Shown in pieces: positions 11,789 through 25,800 of a stretch of DNA of 64,000 bases. The stretch covers positions 282,587-346,586 of the forward strand of contig DF239098.1 of assembly GCA_000507305.1 (NCBI GenBank). Reading direction: 5' to 3'. The notes under the pieces were generated by a model. That model was not told where the DNA came from, searched no databases, and worked only from the letters and a program-made list of their open reading frames with translations. Source of the stretch: Breviolum minutum Mf 1.05b.01 (taxonomy: Eukaryota > Sar > Dinophyceae > Suessiales > Symbiodiniaceae). Position numbers and translations under genes: made by a program. The first letter of the stretch is position 1. Each line of letters starts with the position of its first letter.

Positions 11789-14700
11789 TTAGTGAGGGAG
11801 ATTCTGTGCATGGGCAAGGGCTTTCGCGGCTGCTTCATTGGGTGGCATACCTGAACTGCGGTACTGCTCGAAAAGTGCCTTCACACGGGCTTGCAACGTC
11901 GCCTTGTCTTGCGTAGGGGCTGGGGCTGAAACAGGTGCATCAACTGCCTTGCAGTCCATGGACAACTTGATGGCCATTGCCAACTCATCCTCCACTTCCA
12001 TCACTTCAGTCTTGATAGTCTTGTCTTCTGCCTTTTGCATTGAAAGTTCCATGGCTGCCTGCAACATGTCTTCGTTGCTCATTGAGCTTCCTCTTGTGAT
12101 ATTCCGTTGGAGTTCTGGCTTTTCAGCAGGTGCTCTGTCCAGAATGGCTTGATCAGGTGGAGGTACTGGAGGTGCCGAAATGGGCAAATCCATGTGGAGG
12201 CCCTCTCCCCGAAGGGCAAAGTTAGCTGCATCACCCGGAAGACCAACTGCTTGAATGGCAGTCCCACATCGGATTGCTCCACGTGCGTAGGCAACACCCA
12301 TCAGAACCTGACGGCTCTTTGGAGGAAGAGCAACCACTGCATCAAAGCTTTCCCGGGAAGCCACACAACCAATGCTATCGGAGGCATCAACTTGAACAGC
12401 TGTCAGGCTGTCGGAGGCATTCTCTGCCACGAAGGACATGCCGGCATCTTCTTGAAGGAGCCAACACGATACACCTTGTGCCGCTTGTTGAATTGGCCTC
12501 TTCTTTCCTCTCTTCCGTGTGCCCAGAATCACTGCAGCTGCAGTATCTGACCAATCCAAGGAGACACGCTCCGTTTCGACTGCTTGAACTGAATGCACTG
12601 CAACCACAGCTCGCCGAGGTGTAAACTCTTGGGAGAGACCATAGGATGTGGGCACAATGCGGTAGACATAACCACCCTCCAAAATCATCTCTGAACTCAC
12701 GTCATCTGTGCGACCACGTTTGACTATCTCTGTGAGCTCATATTGTGTCTTTCCATCAGACTTGCCAAGCTTGCGCAGGACTGCAAAACCCACATCAATG
12801 TTGGTGGCCTTGGCATGTAAAGCCGCCTCCCTGGCAATGTGTTTCTCTTGCCAAATGCAGATGTCCACTGCAGTTCGTCGGAAGACAGTGACATCAACTC
12901 CTTGACCTGGTCCGACACCAGAAGGCAACCAGACTTGGGTCCGGCTCTCGCACCAACCTTCATGCACTCGGCAAATCTCTACAGCTCCAAAGTACTCCTT
13001 GACATCATTGTAATCCATCCAAAAGACAGACATTGGATCCTCCATTTCAACATTGGAACTATTCACAACTCCCAAGCGATATTTCAGCTCAGGAGTCCAC
13101 TTGTCTGAATCCTTTCCCCACGGCCCCTTCCAGGTTCTTGGCGCTCGTTCTCCCCAAGGATTCCTGACTTTCATCATGCGCAGCAGGCGACCGCCTACTT
13201 CGATCTCCCGGGCATCTAAGATCCCATAGGCATGAGGCGCCTGAGAGTTGAATCATCAAATGGCAAAGCAGTATCGCATTTTTGTATGCATTTATCAGAT
13301 TTATCATTTATCACTTCTCACTTTTTTTTGAACTTCTTCCGAGAAGCTAGCCCCATTCAGTCTCCATCTATCATATCTAGACATATCTAGTCTAGATATA
13401 CTCTCCCTTCTTGTTAATCATTTCGTGCACTTGTCTTGCTCTAGGGAAAATTGTTACAGTGTGGGACACGTACTTGAATGCAGGAAAAGAATCATAAGCC
13501 TCACAAACCACCCAAAACCGTATTATTGCTTTCTGGCTTGCTGGACTGGACAAAACAGCACAAACTGTGGCATGCTGAATCAAATGAATCTCGCCTGGAG
13601 TCCCATCTCTTCCACAATGTGATGCTTGGTCTTCTCACAACCTTCTTCAGTGCAGCCCATACCCATCAAATAACCTGATTCACTTGCTGAGAGAATTTGG
13701 GACCACTTCAGGTCGTCATTCTCCATGTCATCATCACTATCCTCCATATCTGGAACCTCCATACCCTGCAGTAGCATCATGGTCCGCTCATCTGCAATCT
13801 GCTTCCGCCGCTCTTCCCGACGGCGCCGGAGCTCCTTGGGGATATAGAGCGGCAGTCGCTGTGTGGGGAAACCTGTGAAGAGTGCCAGTGCTTCGCCAAA
13901 GGTGCCACCCTTCAGACCAGCCCAGTTGCCAAAAAGTTTGGCGGCAGCCTTCTCCACGAGGGGCACCCAAAGTTGTCGCCGAGATCCTTGAAGGTAGCAA
14001 AGTGTTCCACCACGCGAATAATAGATGGTCCCTCCATCAATGTAACCTTCAAATATTTGAGAAGTTGGAAGAAGATCATCTATGAGAATTCTTCTCCAGC
14101 TGCCAGCATGATGCAGCTGCAGCAGGTAAGCTCCACTTGGATTGAATTCCTTGGTTTCGAAAAGCTTCTCTACCATCTTTGGGCAGGTTGCTAGGACGCT
14201 TAAGGCACCTGCGAACCAGCAGTTGCCCAATCCTCCCTGGCACACATCCTCTGCACGTGCCTCCCCACGAATCAACTTCCATGGTGAGCCAACCGTTGTG
14301 TTGGACATGGAATCGCGCAAGAAATGTGGGCACAGGCGAGGGAGTAGCTCCTTACAGTTTGGGAGATGACCATACATCAGCTCACATCCTGGACAATGTT
14401 CTCCTGGTCGAATCCATTGAGTTGGTCTGGAAAAATAATGCACCTTGATGGCATAGTGTGCTGGCTCTCCACAGGTCACGCATTTCACTTTGGCTGCAAA
14501 ATCAGCTTCTTGCTGTTGAGCTTCCTCCTGAGACTTTGGCAAAGGCGGAGTTGGTGGAAGCGGCGAACTTGTTTTGCAAGACAAACAAGACCATGTAGCT
14601 GCATCTTCTGCACTCAAATAAAGGGACTTAGAAGTTGGAGGGAACTGAGGATCTACATATTTGTCCCCAGTCTCTTTGCAGAACTGATTGATTTTTTCCA

Positions 14701-15235
14701 CTGCATCCAACTCAATTTGGACATCTTCTGCACGAAACCGCTCAAAGGAGACTTCGGTTCTCTCGTCAGGTTCATCTCGATCAAGACGCTCAGCCAACGC
14801 ACGATCCTCATCTTCGCTGGGCCGTGGTCTCTTAGCTGGAGCCGGATCAATCGGATCAATCCCATCGGGCATTGAAAGGCGCAAAGCTTCTGCAAGTTCG
14901 GCATCTTCTGCATCAATTTCATCTGCTTGGGTATTTTCACCATCAGCAGACATGGTGAGACAATCTAGTAGCTCCTTTGCCTGAAGGAACTCCTCTCCAG
15001 GATCTCCTGCTGGTAGTACCAAAGCCTCACCCAGGTCTGTGAAGCCTAGGGCCTGTAAAATCTGGAGTCCAATTGGTGACAACTTCCCTGTCAACTTGCT
15101 CTTAGTCAATGTTCTGTACTTGCCCTCGCCAGGATTTGAAAGCACATTTGTAAGAATACGTTGCAGAAGGCTGAAGTTCTTCACTGCCTCATCAGCTGAC
15201 AGGGAGCCACTGGCCTCTTCGATTAAGGCCGACAT
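11789..15235 (-). CDS. calpain-type cysteine protease with PUB domain and ubiquitin-interacting motifs
   Basis: This is a two-exon gene, 13595-15235 and 11789-13240, giving 1030 residues. The domain order is: a PUB-like domain (about residues 20-75, the p97/Cdc48-binding fold of PNGase-type proteins); a UIM (about 109-122, AEDAELAEALRLSM); paired CxxC zinc-finger-like sites (W-S-C217-x2-C220 and C252-x2-C255); the calpain core; and two more UIMs (about 935-950 and 962-977). Catalytic residues are visible: oxyanion Gln333 and Cys339 in QGGLGNCWFAG, His550 in APHAYGI, and Asn574 in VRNPWGE. The triad is therefore complete, but only after splicing brings Gln547 next to Ala548. The likely role is Ca2+- or ubiquitin-linked limited proteolysis in the cytosol; the PUB and UIM parts suggest recruitment to ubiquitinated or p97-bound substrates (inference). 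The start is chosen because the PUB fold begins within 20 residues of it. Confidence 0.88.
13241..13594 (-). other. GC-AG intron of calpain gene
   Basis: A 354-base intron in phase 0. The donor is CTCCAG|GCGAGA and the acceptor CTCTCAG|GCGCCT, so CAGGCG is present at both ends and the exact break is ambiguous by a few bases. Removing it joins GLQ to APHAY, giving the standard calpain spacing before the catalytic His. The frame is closed inside the intron. Confidence 0.85.
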
Positions 15236-16347
15236 GGCAGGCGAATTCAGATATCGAATTGTTGAAGATTTACCAGATCTTAAAAATTACCAAGCTAGGA
15301 ACCTTGCAGTGGTCTATATTATCGTATATGTATCAATGAACTAGTTCTAGGTTCTGGTTCTAACGTGTTCTAACTGATGAAGATGCCATCTTGGCAAAAA
15401 AAACAGTAGAGTCTCCTGTGCACTTGTTGGATAATGCCCAAGCGGGTGGAGCAGAGTTCTACGAGCTTCGTTAGTGACCCAACATGACCCAACTGTATAT
15501 CTGGTAAAAGGTTGTACCATGCCACTGCGCCGCTTGGGAGAGGCATGGCCACAGAAAGTCTGGAGTTCTTGGAAGCCCATCTGTGTGAACAAACTACTAT
15601 AGAAACTATGGAGACCTGCTACAAGCAGATCTTTTCAGCTTGCCCACACCACTCTTGAGTGCAAGATCCCTTTTGCTCTGCGATTTTCGCAAGTGCAAGA
15701 CGCCTGACCAAGCCCTTTTGCAGCTTGGACTTCCCCTGTCAAACTTGTGCACCAGTTTCGCACACAAGTCTGCAGGAAGCATGCTACACATCCTTTCCTT
15801 CCATATCGGTTTACATCGATCCATATCAACATACTTATCTACCTTTAAAGACAAAACATGACAAAACTTTATAGGGTTCACTGCTGTTGGCCCATCTCAT
15901 GAAAACAGGCTGGCGACATGATCTGCCTGGAAAAGCCTGCCAGTCTGAGATTCCCAAGCAGAGTACTTGCAGCATTGCTTGCCCTCAAGTCTTTCTACCA
16001 ATCGTTGTCCTATGTTCAGCTGCCACAAGCTCTGTTTGAAGTGCCACATTACGCCTGCCAGATTCCTGACAAGTGGGGTAGGCCCCAAGTCTGTAGGACA
16101 CTAATTGGATATCATGAAACAAGAGTAGTGGATGAGATACACAGATATCTGCGAGTAATTCTACTTAACTCATCTTAACTCTACGTGGCCCGGTGGCCCT
16201 TTCCAGCTTGACAGGAGATCCAGGTGGAGACTGTCAGTTTGAACAATCTCCACGGCATGATGATATCGGTCCATTGAAATACATTGAATCCTTTGTACAA
16301 TCGAGCAACCTTGGAGAAGCTGTCCAACAGCTGCTCTTTCTCACCCA
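15236..16347. other. intergenic, between calpain start and dynein stop
   Basis: About 1.1 kb between the start codon of the calpain gene and the stop codon of the dynein gene upstream of it. I see no gene. It should hold the dynein 3' UTR and the calpain 5' UTR with its spliced-leader acceptor, but I could not place either. Confidence 0.5.
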
Positions 16348-19300
16348 ACTCAGTCATCTAACTGCAGCAAACAGGCTACACCACGCTTTGTCCAGTACTT
16401 CTCTGTGTGCATCTTGGTGATCCTTGGTGGAATGATAAGCTCTAGGCAGCCGCACTGAAACACACCAGCGAAACAAAGAGCCCTTTCTGGAAGTCTAGAG
16501 GGTGTCTGACATTTTTGGACGTGGTTCAACAATCTTAACGCATGGTTCAGGCCGGGCGGTCGCCTGAAGGTCTGTGTGCTTGTCCAATCTTTTGAAAGGA
16601 GCTCAGCTGCCCCTTCGAGTTGAAACAGGAGTACTCTTTGCATCTCTCGGCATATGTTAATGACTATTGTTCGTATGCAATCGGAAATGCAGATCTATAC
16701 GACTGATTACAACTACAAGAAGGACTGCAAGCAAGTATCGGCAGCATCAAGGTCATTACAAAGTTTGTACTGTGACCAGTGGTGGTGAGAGTTCCTTTCC
16801 GGCCAGACCTTGGGGGCGATGGAGGACGTCCAGAAAGTTTGAAGCTCCGATTGTCGACCACGTTGGAACATGAGATGCAAAAACAGGAGGTGAGCAACTG
16901 GAAAAATGGCAGGAAGCAAATCTCCTGTGCAACTCTGACAATGCCTCTTTGAAAGAAAGAAATCTTACCAAGTTCGGCAAGCCACGTCTTGTACAGAGGT
17001 GATGGATATATCGCCTTTCTGTCGGTTGGGTCCTTCAGGGGCAATGACACTTCAGAAACTAGTTCCTACTCGTCGGTGACACTCCTTGCACACGTGAATC
17101 CCTGAAAACACCTGAACTTGTCTGAAGTCTGAGCTGTAAGATGGTACTTTGTAGCTTCGGCAGTTGCCAAATTTGGCCAGTCCTTGGCAGCCTCACATGG
17201 TGTCAAATGCACTGTAGGAACTGCACCTCAGCGTAAACACCCAAGTACCCACATGCCGTTGAGCAATCGTATTTCCGGAAGAACATCCCTAGACTACTCC
17301 GTCAAGGGCGGATATTGAGAATGGGATGCGGTGCATGCCTGTATAATCCTATACCAGCCGCCTGTTTGGGGTTTTGGGGGAAGGCTGTCAGCCAGCAGCG
17401 ACTTCTGCTGGTGGAGGCACGCCCCCTTGCCAGTGGTGTGGGAACCCTATTCCATAAGTCTACAGCAAGGCCGCAAGATGATTGTGTTGGCGATGCCATG
17501 ATGCCGGAAAACATGTCTCTTGTGGGAGTTACAGAAATCTTCGAAATAAATCCCTGAAATGGAAACTGCAAGACCCCATTTCAAACAAATGCAACTCCCA
17601 CAAGGGAGACGTCTTTCTGGCATCATGTGATTCCAAATATCCTCCCTTCTTCTTTTAAATGTGGGTTCCAGCTCCGCTGATTTGCTTGATCCCCTACATA
17701 CACTTGTGGCTTTGCGCGGATCCTGCTCCTTCAGGGCCTTGTCCCTAGCAATAAACGTACTTAGTACTTTATTGAAACTGCGATTTGCAAGGATTTCTTG
17801 GTCTTTTGCTCTGGAAAATCCAAACGACATGGCTTCTGTGTGTAGTGGTCCGAAAAGCCCCTGAAAGAGGATACGTAGCAACAACTTGGCTGGAAAAAGA
17901 TGTTGCATAACAAGGCCTGAGTGCATGGGGTGAGCAGAAGCTGGCTGATACATGCGGATACATTGGGCAACATATTCTGATCCGCACAGCAGTGTGCAGC
18001 CTTGGTGCTGAATAAAACCTTTGGAAGGCTCTCAGCAATGACACCCTCGGCATCATCCCAACCTCAGGAGACAAATTAGTTTTTGGTGTTTTCTTTTCCG
18101 CTGTCAGATCGATGCATGAAACTCAGACTTCATGACTGAGAAAACGTCCAGGATGCCAACGAGCAGCGTGCACCATCCATGAAGATACCATAAGCAAGGC
18201 AGCCGGTTGCCGGTCTGCTGATTTCCGCAGAAGCCTTGAGCACCTTGAACACCCAAATAAGCCTCGGTAGCAGCTCCGGTTGAAGAATCACAAGATGAAA
18301 AGAAAACTGCTTATGACCAACCGACAATTCTTGAACCAAGGCACGTATCAATTGGCAATTTGAGCTTGCGAGCATAGTTCTGCAATTGACCCGTGAGGAA
18401 TGATTGGGTGAAGTAAAATCCTATCAGGACAGCATCGTTTGCAGATTGGCAAATGCCAAAGCAAAACGCATCAACACAGCTGATCAGTACGGGTAGATAT
18501 CCTTTCAGGAAGTATATAATCTAGTTAGTTGATGTTGTTGTTGTTGTTGTAGATACGATTGTGGCTCTTGTTTGTTTGTTTGCTTGTTTGTTTGTTTGTC
18601 TGTTTGTTTGTCTGTCTGTCTGTCTGCCTGTTTGTCTGTTTGTCTGTTTGTCCGTTAGTCTGTTTGTTTGTTTGTTTGTTTGTTTGTCTGTTTGGTTGGT
18701 TGGTTGGTTGTTGGTTGGTTGGTTGGTTGGTTGGTTGGTTGTTTCTTTGTTTGTCCGTTAGTCTGTTTGTTTGTTTGTTTGTTTGTTTGTTTGTTTGTTT
18801 GTTTGTTTGTTTGTTTGTCCGTTAGTCTGTTTGTTTGTTTGTTTGTTTGTTTGCTTGTTTGCTTGTTTGCTTGTTTGCTTGTTTGTTTGTTTGTTGGTCT
18901 GTTGACTTTTTGCTTGCTTGCTCGTTTGCTTGCTCGTTTGCTTGCTTGTTTGCCTTGCTTGTTTGTCTTGTTCGTTGTGTTCGTGCTGTTTGTGTTGTTG
19001 TTCTTGTTCTTGTTTCTTGTTCTTGTTGTGGTGGTGGTGGTTATATAGAAACGCAGCATGCTGATTTTGGTGTCTGCCCAAACAGCACGCCTGACAGCCA
19101 GTAGGACTGCGGGGTGCCTTCCTGGAGCCACGTCCGGAAGAAGTCGATTCCTCAGCTGCTTGCACTTGATAGGTGGTGACATCCCAGTAGCTCACTCGAA
19201 GCAAATCTTCTGCAGGAGCATGCTTCTGTAGAGATACCTCAAGACCATTCAGGACCTAAGGGCCTCTACATGTCACAATTTGCTTTCAAGCGTCGAGCAC

Positions 19301-20177
19301 ATAGGTCTGCCACATAAGAGACCAGAGGTTTTAGCGATGGATAGGACACCTCTATCCAGACCTGGAACCACGTAGAATCATAATGTTGTTGCCTGTTAAA
19401 ATTTTGCACATTCTTCTTGCTCTTTACCATTCCTCTGCCAAGGCACTGATGGTGTCTTGTCGGTCAGGATGCCATCAGCTACCTCTTCAAGTTCAGGGCT
19501 CATCACCACCAGTCCTAGGCTACTAGGCATGCTCAATTTCAGACAGTACAGCCACGATAATCTGCGCACCGAGAAAATGACGTTGAAAGAACGGAAACAA
19601 GAGTGCAAAAAAGGTCATGTCGTGAAGTACAAGTAGGTTGGTCACTGCCACTAGCAAAGTCTCTCGGAACAACCCACCCGTAGTGTGCGCTGGACGCATA
19701 GGTCGGCTTTAGTGCCATGGAGGCTATGCAAAGATTCCCATATCAGCGAGATTTGTAGTCTTAAAGGTTCTTCTTACAGTAACCTACTATGACCCTTCGA
19801 CAGGCCAGGGCCAGCAAGTTGGATTAGCCCTGTAAGCTGCCCAGAGCATTTTCCGACAAGGAGCCTTTGACTGCTTTGCGCACATCCGTAAGAGTACTTC
19901 TGACCTTGACGATGAGCTTGTTGAAGCGGAGCAACTCCTTCAGCGTAGCAAATCGGCAAATCTGATCTCACAACTCCCTTCTCACAACTTTAGCGTTGAA
20001 ACACGCGCGGTTTGCTCTATAAATTGAACTTTTGAGTCAGTAGTGTATAATCAAACATCTCTTGATTATTGTATCTTTATCTACAATACTATATTTACCA
20101 TATACCGTATACCTATACCCGTATCGACGGCCCCCCCAATGGTCCCTACCATACTCCTCCGTAGTACTAGTAGTTAC

Positions 20178-20222
<45 letters not shown>

Positions 20223-22805
20223 GAGTAGGAGTAGGAGTAGGAGTAGGAGTAGGAGTCGGAGTAGGAGAAGGAGTGAGTAGGAGTAGGAGTAGGAGTAGGA
20301 GTAGAAGTAGGAGTAGAAGTAGCAGCAGCACTACTATTTCTACTTCTTCTTCTTCTTCTCCTTCTTCTTCTTCTTCGACCACCACCACCCATCCACAGCC
20401 CACAAGCCCACAACGGTGGGGGTGATACCATAGCTCGAGGGGTCCAGGCAACACCGCATATGGAGACCAGCGCATTGATTCGTACCGAAAAACTTCGAAT
20501 CTTCGAAGCTGACATCCGAAGGACCGGCAGTGCTGAGGTGCAGCCACAACACTTGATTCAGCACCGTGTTCATCGATTCATTGTAGTCCACTGGATACAT
20601 GACATTGGCAGCCTTACGAAGAAACACCCGATGAGAATGGTTGATCCTTCCCAATGGCAGTGTGCCTAATTACCCTAGAAAGGACAATCGGCAGATTGAA
20701 GGTTGCTGCAAAGCTGATATGCATTGATATGCTGTTGTCTCAAGCATTTCTGTGTACATGGCCTCTGTGTCGAATGGTGGTTTCACATCTTCCAAATACT
20801 TGGAAGCCGCCTCTGCACAAAAAAACAGCCGACTGATGAACTCTCTTTCCGTAAAACAAAGGGGTTCCTAATGGTTCATGGATGTTCAATGATGTTCATG
20901 GTACGTTCCGCCATAGAGCCGATGCCTCTGTGATGATCTCATCCTGCGAGATTCCACCACCACCTGAGGTAAGCTGAAGGAAAAGCATTCGCAGCAAGGT
21001 CACAGCAGTGCTAACATCCATCGTCTTACGACGAAATGATTTGTTGCCAGTGTTCCAGATTGCGATCGCTGAACAAACACCTCCTCCAGTCTTCGGTTGG
21101 AGAGAAGCCGCTGTGCCCAGCAGTCGCATTGTCTGCAGGCATGCAAGTGGTTGTCTCAATGGACCCATGGTGAGCTGATGTGTATCGACTCTCTGCATTG
21201 CTATTGCCATATTACTGCCAATCTCAATTTGAAAAAGCAGCCAAAGCCTCGCTGATCGCAGCCACTAAATTTGCATTGACATGCAGACCAAAAGCCTATG
21301 GCCCCGGCTGCAAAAATCGGGATCAAGTTTGCAGAAAGAACTCATGCGGCCTTGTCCTATCTCTCTTGAACTGATTTGTAGAGTCAAAAATTGTATGAGA
21401 TTCCATGACCGCCCAAATGCTCCAGATTTATATGTCATGCTGGCAAATGGACAGAGCAGGAAGCTCATCTAGCCATTCTCTCCAAGTGCCATGCCTCAGG
21501 CATTTGATTGATGGGCAGGTTGCGAATGTACCTACACAGCATTTCATGTACAAACGCATTTTCCCAACATTTTGTCTCTCGATTGCCCTGCATGGATCCC
21601 ATGGGCACTCGAGGTATGGATCCAATGTCGTCCCGTAGGACGGCGCGTAGTACACACCAGAAGGCTGGCAGCAAAATGAATTTTGTAGTTCACAATTTCA
21701 GAATGTTTGTTTTCTCTAGGCTTGTTCTGCAAATTCAAAAAAAACTGATGAACTTCCATGCGAATTCCACTCGAATTCCTTAAACCTCAATCCTCAACCT
21801 TTCCCACTTCGCATGTGCAATACTTCGCCAGCTGCACAGAGAACTTGTAATCATCCTTCAAGATTTCCGGGCAGTAGAAGTCCGAAAGCAGGAAGTTGAT
21901 ACATCGCCCTGGAAAGCCGAAGTTGGAGGAAAGAGAGGGTTTTCTCTTCAACAGGGATCAAGAAAAGATAGGAAGCAAAAGGGGAGGACTCTCAACCGTG
22001 GACCAGTCAACTGTATACATCACCGGGTGCCAAGCTATCGTGTACATCTGTAACTCGTCCACCATAGTTTGCCTGCGGTGGTTTGAGCAGGTGCGCACAT
22101 GCGAAACTGAAGCATCAAAACAAGCTAGAGACGCCTGTGCGTCTACGTCTATAAAGGTGCAACAATGCTAAGAAATACATGGCGTTTGCCAAAAATGGAA
22201 GATCTGTGTGAACAAACTGTTGAAGACTACTACATTGAAGGCACATTGTTGGATGCCTGAGGTGTTTGTGGCAAGGTATGCGCGGGGTGGCACGGAGGGG
22301 CGTGAATAGGAACAGTGAGTCAGTTTCGTTCAAGAACTCTGTCTGATGAAAGCTGCAAAAAGGCCTCTGCTGCGGTGTATCTCAATGCAGCATATGGCAC
22401 CGTGTCATTTTCTTCCAGAAACATCCTTGCAAAGGTGAAAAGTTGAAAAGCCAACAATGAGAACCGATAAGAAAACAGGAAATCTGCTTGGGGTCTGATA
22501 TCTTGTCAATATCTGGTCAAGATCGCAAGTATCTGGGCGTCCTCAATTGCATCATGCAGATTTGTCTGTCCGGCTCAGAGAACTGGTACCTGGCCAGGCA
22601 ATCCACAGCCAGACACTCACTCCACCCTGACTGTTGCAGGAAAACTCTCCATCCGTGCAACACTCGCAGTGTTGACACTACGGCACTCAACTCGGAATGC
22701 ACAGCAAGGATGGTGGCTAGTCGAAAAAGTTGAAACAGGGATTCATACAACGTACATGTCAGAGAGACGGAATGTTCCAGCCCAAAGGACCATATGTGCA
22801 ACGCT
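16348..22805 (-). CDS. dynein exons: end of AAA6 and C-terminal domain
   Basis: Exons: about 22775-22800 (YGPLGWNIP); about 22548-22590 ([12 protein letters not shown]); about 22363-22420 ([19 protein letters not shown]); about 22044-22075 (ANYGGRVTD); about 21820-21905 ([20 protein letters not shown]); about 21497-21543 ([12 protein letters not shown]); about 21247-21290 ([15 protein letters not shown]); about 21075-21130 ([16 protein letters not shown]); about 20910-20970 ([13 protein letters not shown]); about 20560-20615 ([15 protein letters not shown]); about 19870-19930 ([20 protein letters not shown]); about 19430-19520 ([17 protein letters not shown]); about 19275-19340 ([17 protein letters not shown]); about 18155-18200 (YGIFMDGAR); about 16975-17053 ([15 protein letters not shown] donor); about 16765-16845 ([19 protein letters not shown]); and the last exon ending [12 protein letters not shown], stop at 16348-16350. 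The usual 'W.SGFFF.Q.FLTG' exon was not found; it should lie between 19.27 and 18.2 kb, where a large repeat sits. Confidence 0.86.
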
Positions 22806-25800
22806 CCTCCCAACAGCAAAAAACTTTCTGGCCCGTCAAACGTATTTTAAATAGCAGGTGGCCAGCTCCCCAGCGTGTATGACTTTGTCAGAATTTTACT
22901 TTTGGAACCTGAAAGTGAGCCCCCGAGAGAGTATGAAGGAAGGAGGTCATGAAGTTTGGTGCTTTACATCATTGACATCATGATTGAAGGATAGTGTCAG
23001 ATACAGTAATTGCGCAGTAATATAGAGGCCCTTCTTCATGTGTGCACCCTGACAGTGAGAATTGGAAGTGTACGATCTAAGCGATACTGCAGGATTAAAA
23101 ACTGATGCTACTAGGATGCTTGATGCATGTCATCAAAAGGTTTCGAGGCACCAAATGAAGACACGAATGCCAGTCCTGGATCGACGCATGGAAGAAGCAC
23201 AGCCCAAAAAGCATCTTCCTGTCCAACTTTGTGAAGCTTCAGGAAGGCACGTTTCAAGCCAATAACTTGCGCCGCGCTTTCTCAAGCTTGCATGGTGGTG
23301 ATCCAAGTTGCTTGAATCGTTGCTTATCATGTGTCTTGATCTTGTCCATGGCCCAAGTGTCTTGAAGTTGGACAAACCATAAAAATCCATTACAAAGTTT
23401 GGGTTTGGAGGCAGCGAGGCAGCCTGAATGTGTGCTTGCACTCCGTGTTCTTCGTGCAGGATTCACCAAACCTGCAGCCAAGGCTTCACATGCTTGTCAT
23501 CGGAGAAGTTTGTACAAGTCTGTCTCACAAGTTCGTGCATGCCGTTCTTTGGGTGCATCACGTTTCATAAGTTTTGAAGCGTGACTCAAGCTTAGCTCCA
23601 CACCACTCAGCATCAATGGAATTGAACGCCCGGAGCAAGTTGGACTTCAAGCCTGAGAGGAGAGAAGCACAAGTTCCTTCTTGTGAGTGAAGGTCGACCT
23701 ATGATAAAACGCAGCTGTAAAATAAGTCAATAAGCGTTTGCCTGAGGCATAGACCTTTCGGAGGTTCAATGGTCATTTTCATTCCATTTTGGAGAACCGA
23801 GATTGGGAAGTCTGGTGAAGGCATTGATGTCCTTAAAATAGCCAAGCTGTGACGCTGTGCCTGCTTCTTCCACAGCAAGGTACCACTCTTGGACAAACCA
23901 TCTGAGAAATGCACAGCCACAGGCGGAATTGGTCTGCAACTCCCTGAATCAGCCATGAGAATATCAGGCAAAAGCATGATGCAACCAGGCACTGCTGCGA
24001 ATATCAGCTTCATGGTTTCCCGCCCCGCCTTATCTGGGCTTAACTCTTCCACCATCACCTCCAGCCTTGACATCCAAGAAGGTGCCAGGTGGCCTTGCAT
24101 TCCAAAGTTGGAACTTCACGTGGCTTTCATGACTTCATGATTGAATCTGATTGTTTCCTGTGCCAACACACATCCTTGAGACTTTCACAATTCTGCAGGA
24201 TTACCCACAATCCTTGCTCTGCGCCATCCTTAATTGCGCGTTCAGCCTGCACAACACAATAGACCACATACATGGCCTGACATACCGTCCTTCATAGCGA
24301 GAAAGACTGTGCTAAGCCATGGAAAGCCCTCGCCTTTGGACCTTGTCCTTGACCCAGGGACACCTGGCTAAAGAAACTGCAAACAAGCCAATGTCCCAAG
24401 CAAATTGTAGCAAATCTGCACTGAAGTCTGCTCAGATTGAATGGAGCCAAGATTCATCACCTTGCTTCTGTTGTAAAACAAGGCAAAACCACGGTGATGT
24501 AGTGCTCATTCATCGACATCTTTTGTGCCAAGCGTATGACTTCAACCTGGCACGCCGAAAGCTGATGTCCAAGCTCTTTCTCACATAGACAAGATTGACT
24601 TAAAGGCTGTTTTTCATATGCATTCACAAGATTTTCCAAAATGCCGGTCTTACCATAGGGTCAGCACCAGAGGACAACACAAAAATCAGCGGCTTGCAGT
24701 TGGAGCCCGCGCTGTGAAAGGCCCTGACAATACCAATGAGTTTCAGGTCACAGGACAACCAAACCGACACGACCCGTGAAACGAAATCTGGGCATCCGCT
24801 CTTCTCCAAGTTAAACCCTGGCGGCTCCAAAAAGCTCTTGCCCAGATTGGCTGCTATCACCTGTTTAGACAACAATTGTCTAATTGTCTTCCGACAGCTT
24901 CGATGTGTTTCCATCACTCAATTTTTGCTCCATGGGCCTCTTGCAAGCCTGCTATGGTGTAGTCAGTACGAACCTTGGATATGGCCATTGCTGACATTGC
25001 GACACCAATGTATTCCAATTTATACATTCGGCGATCTGTTGATGCGCATTTGTATCATGCAGCTTCCTCTCCACTGATTTTGACCCTCTCTACATTGCAT
25101 CTGGAGAACTGCCAAAAGCACCAAAGCCCTCTGCAAGGTTGACATCTGCTCCTAGGCAAGCAAACTCCTTTGGGTGTAAATCTTTCTCCACAAACAGTGC
25201 TGCATTGAAAGCTCAGACCCAATTTCTAGAAATTCCCGCACTGAAATCCCGCAAGAGCTATGTGTCAACTTGATTCCGAGGTACTCACTGTTCAGATTCA
25301 AATCCATAACTTGTCAGCTTGCATCAATGCGACAGCTATTGACGCACTGAAATGCGCTGAATATCTTAACGCAAAGAAGATCTGAGAAATGAAATTGCCT
25401 GCAAAAACTTCCGAGTTTATCCCAATCAACCAATCAACACTCACACAACCTGTCCCTAGTCCTTGCCCGGCCAGTGCTCAGCAAGTGGATTGTCAGAGTC
25501 AAAAACCAATCTCCATCTGTCGATGTTGTCCTGGCCACAAAACACATCCTCTCCCCTTCTTGAGGACCCCTCTCTCAGCGCAAAATCAGATTGAAACTGC
25601 AGCATCCTTGAAGGAGTTGGCAAACTTGTTCCAAGGTCCCTTGCCCAATTTGTCCAACACGCAAATCCTGGCTCAGGGGTCATTACAATTAGCTCCCTTG
25701 CTTCGATCTCTGCCATGGTTCTCTGCGTCACCAGCCTGCTCCACATTTTTTCTGTCAGCCACTCTGCAGAAGGCTTGGGTATCTGCGCCGTGCCACCTCC

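Noticed and set aside
18559..19204. Long Cys/Leu/Phe/Val-rich or Lys/Gln/Thr-rich ORFs on both strands
   Set aside because: Pure translation of the TTTG tract inside a dynein intron.
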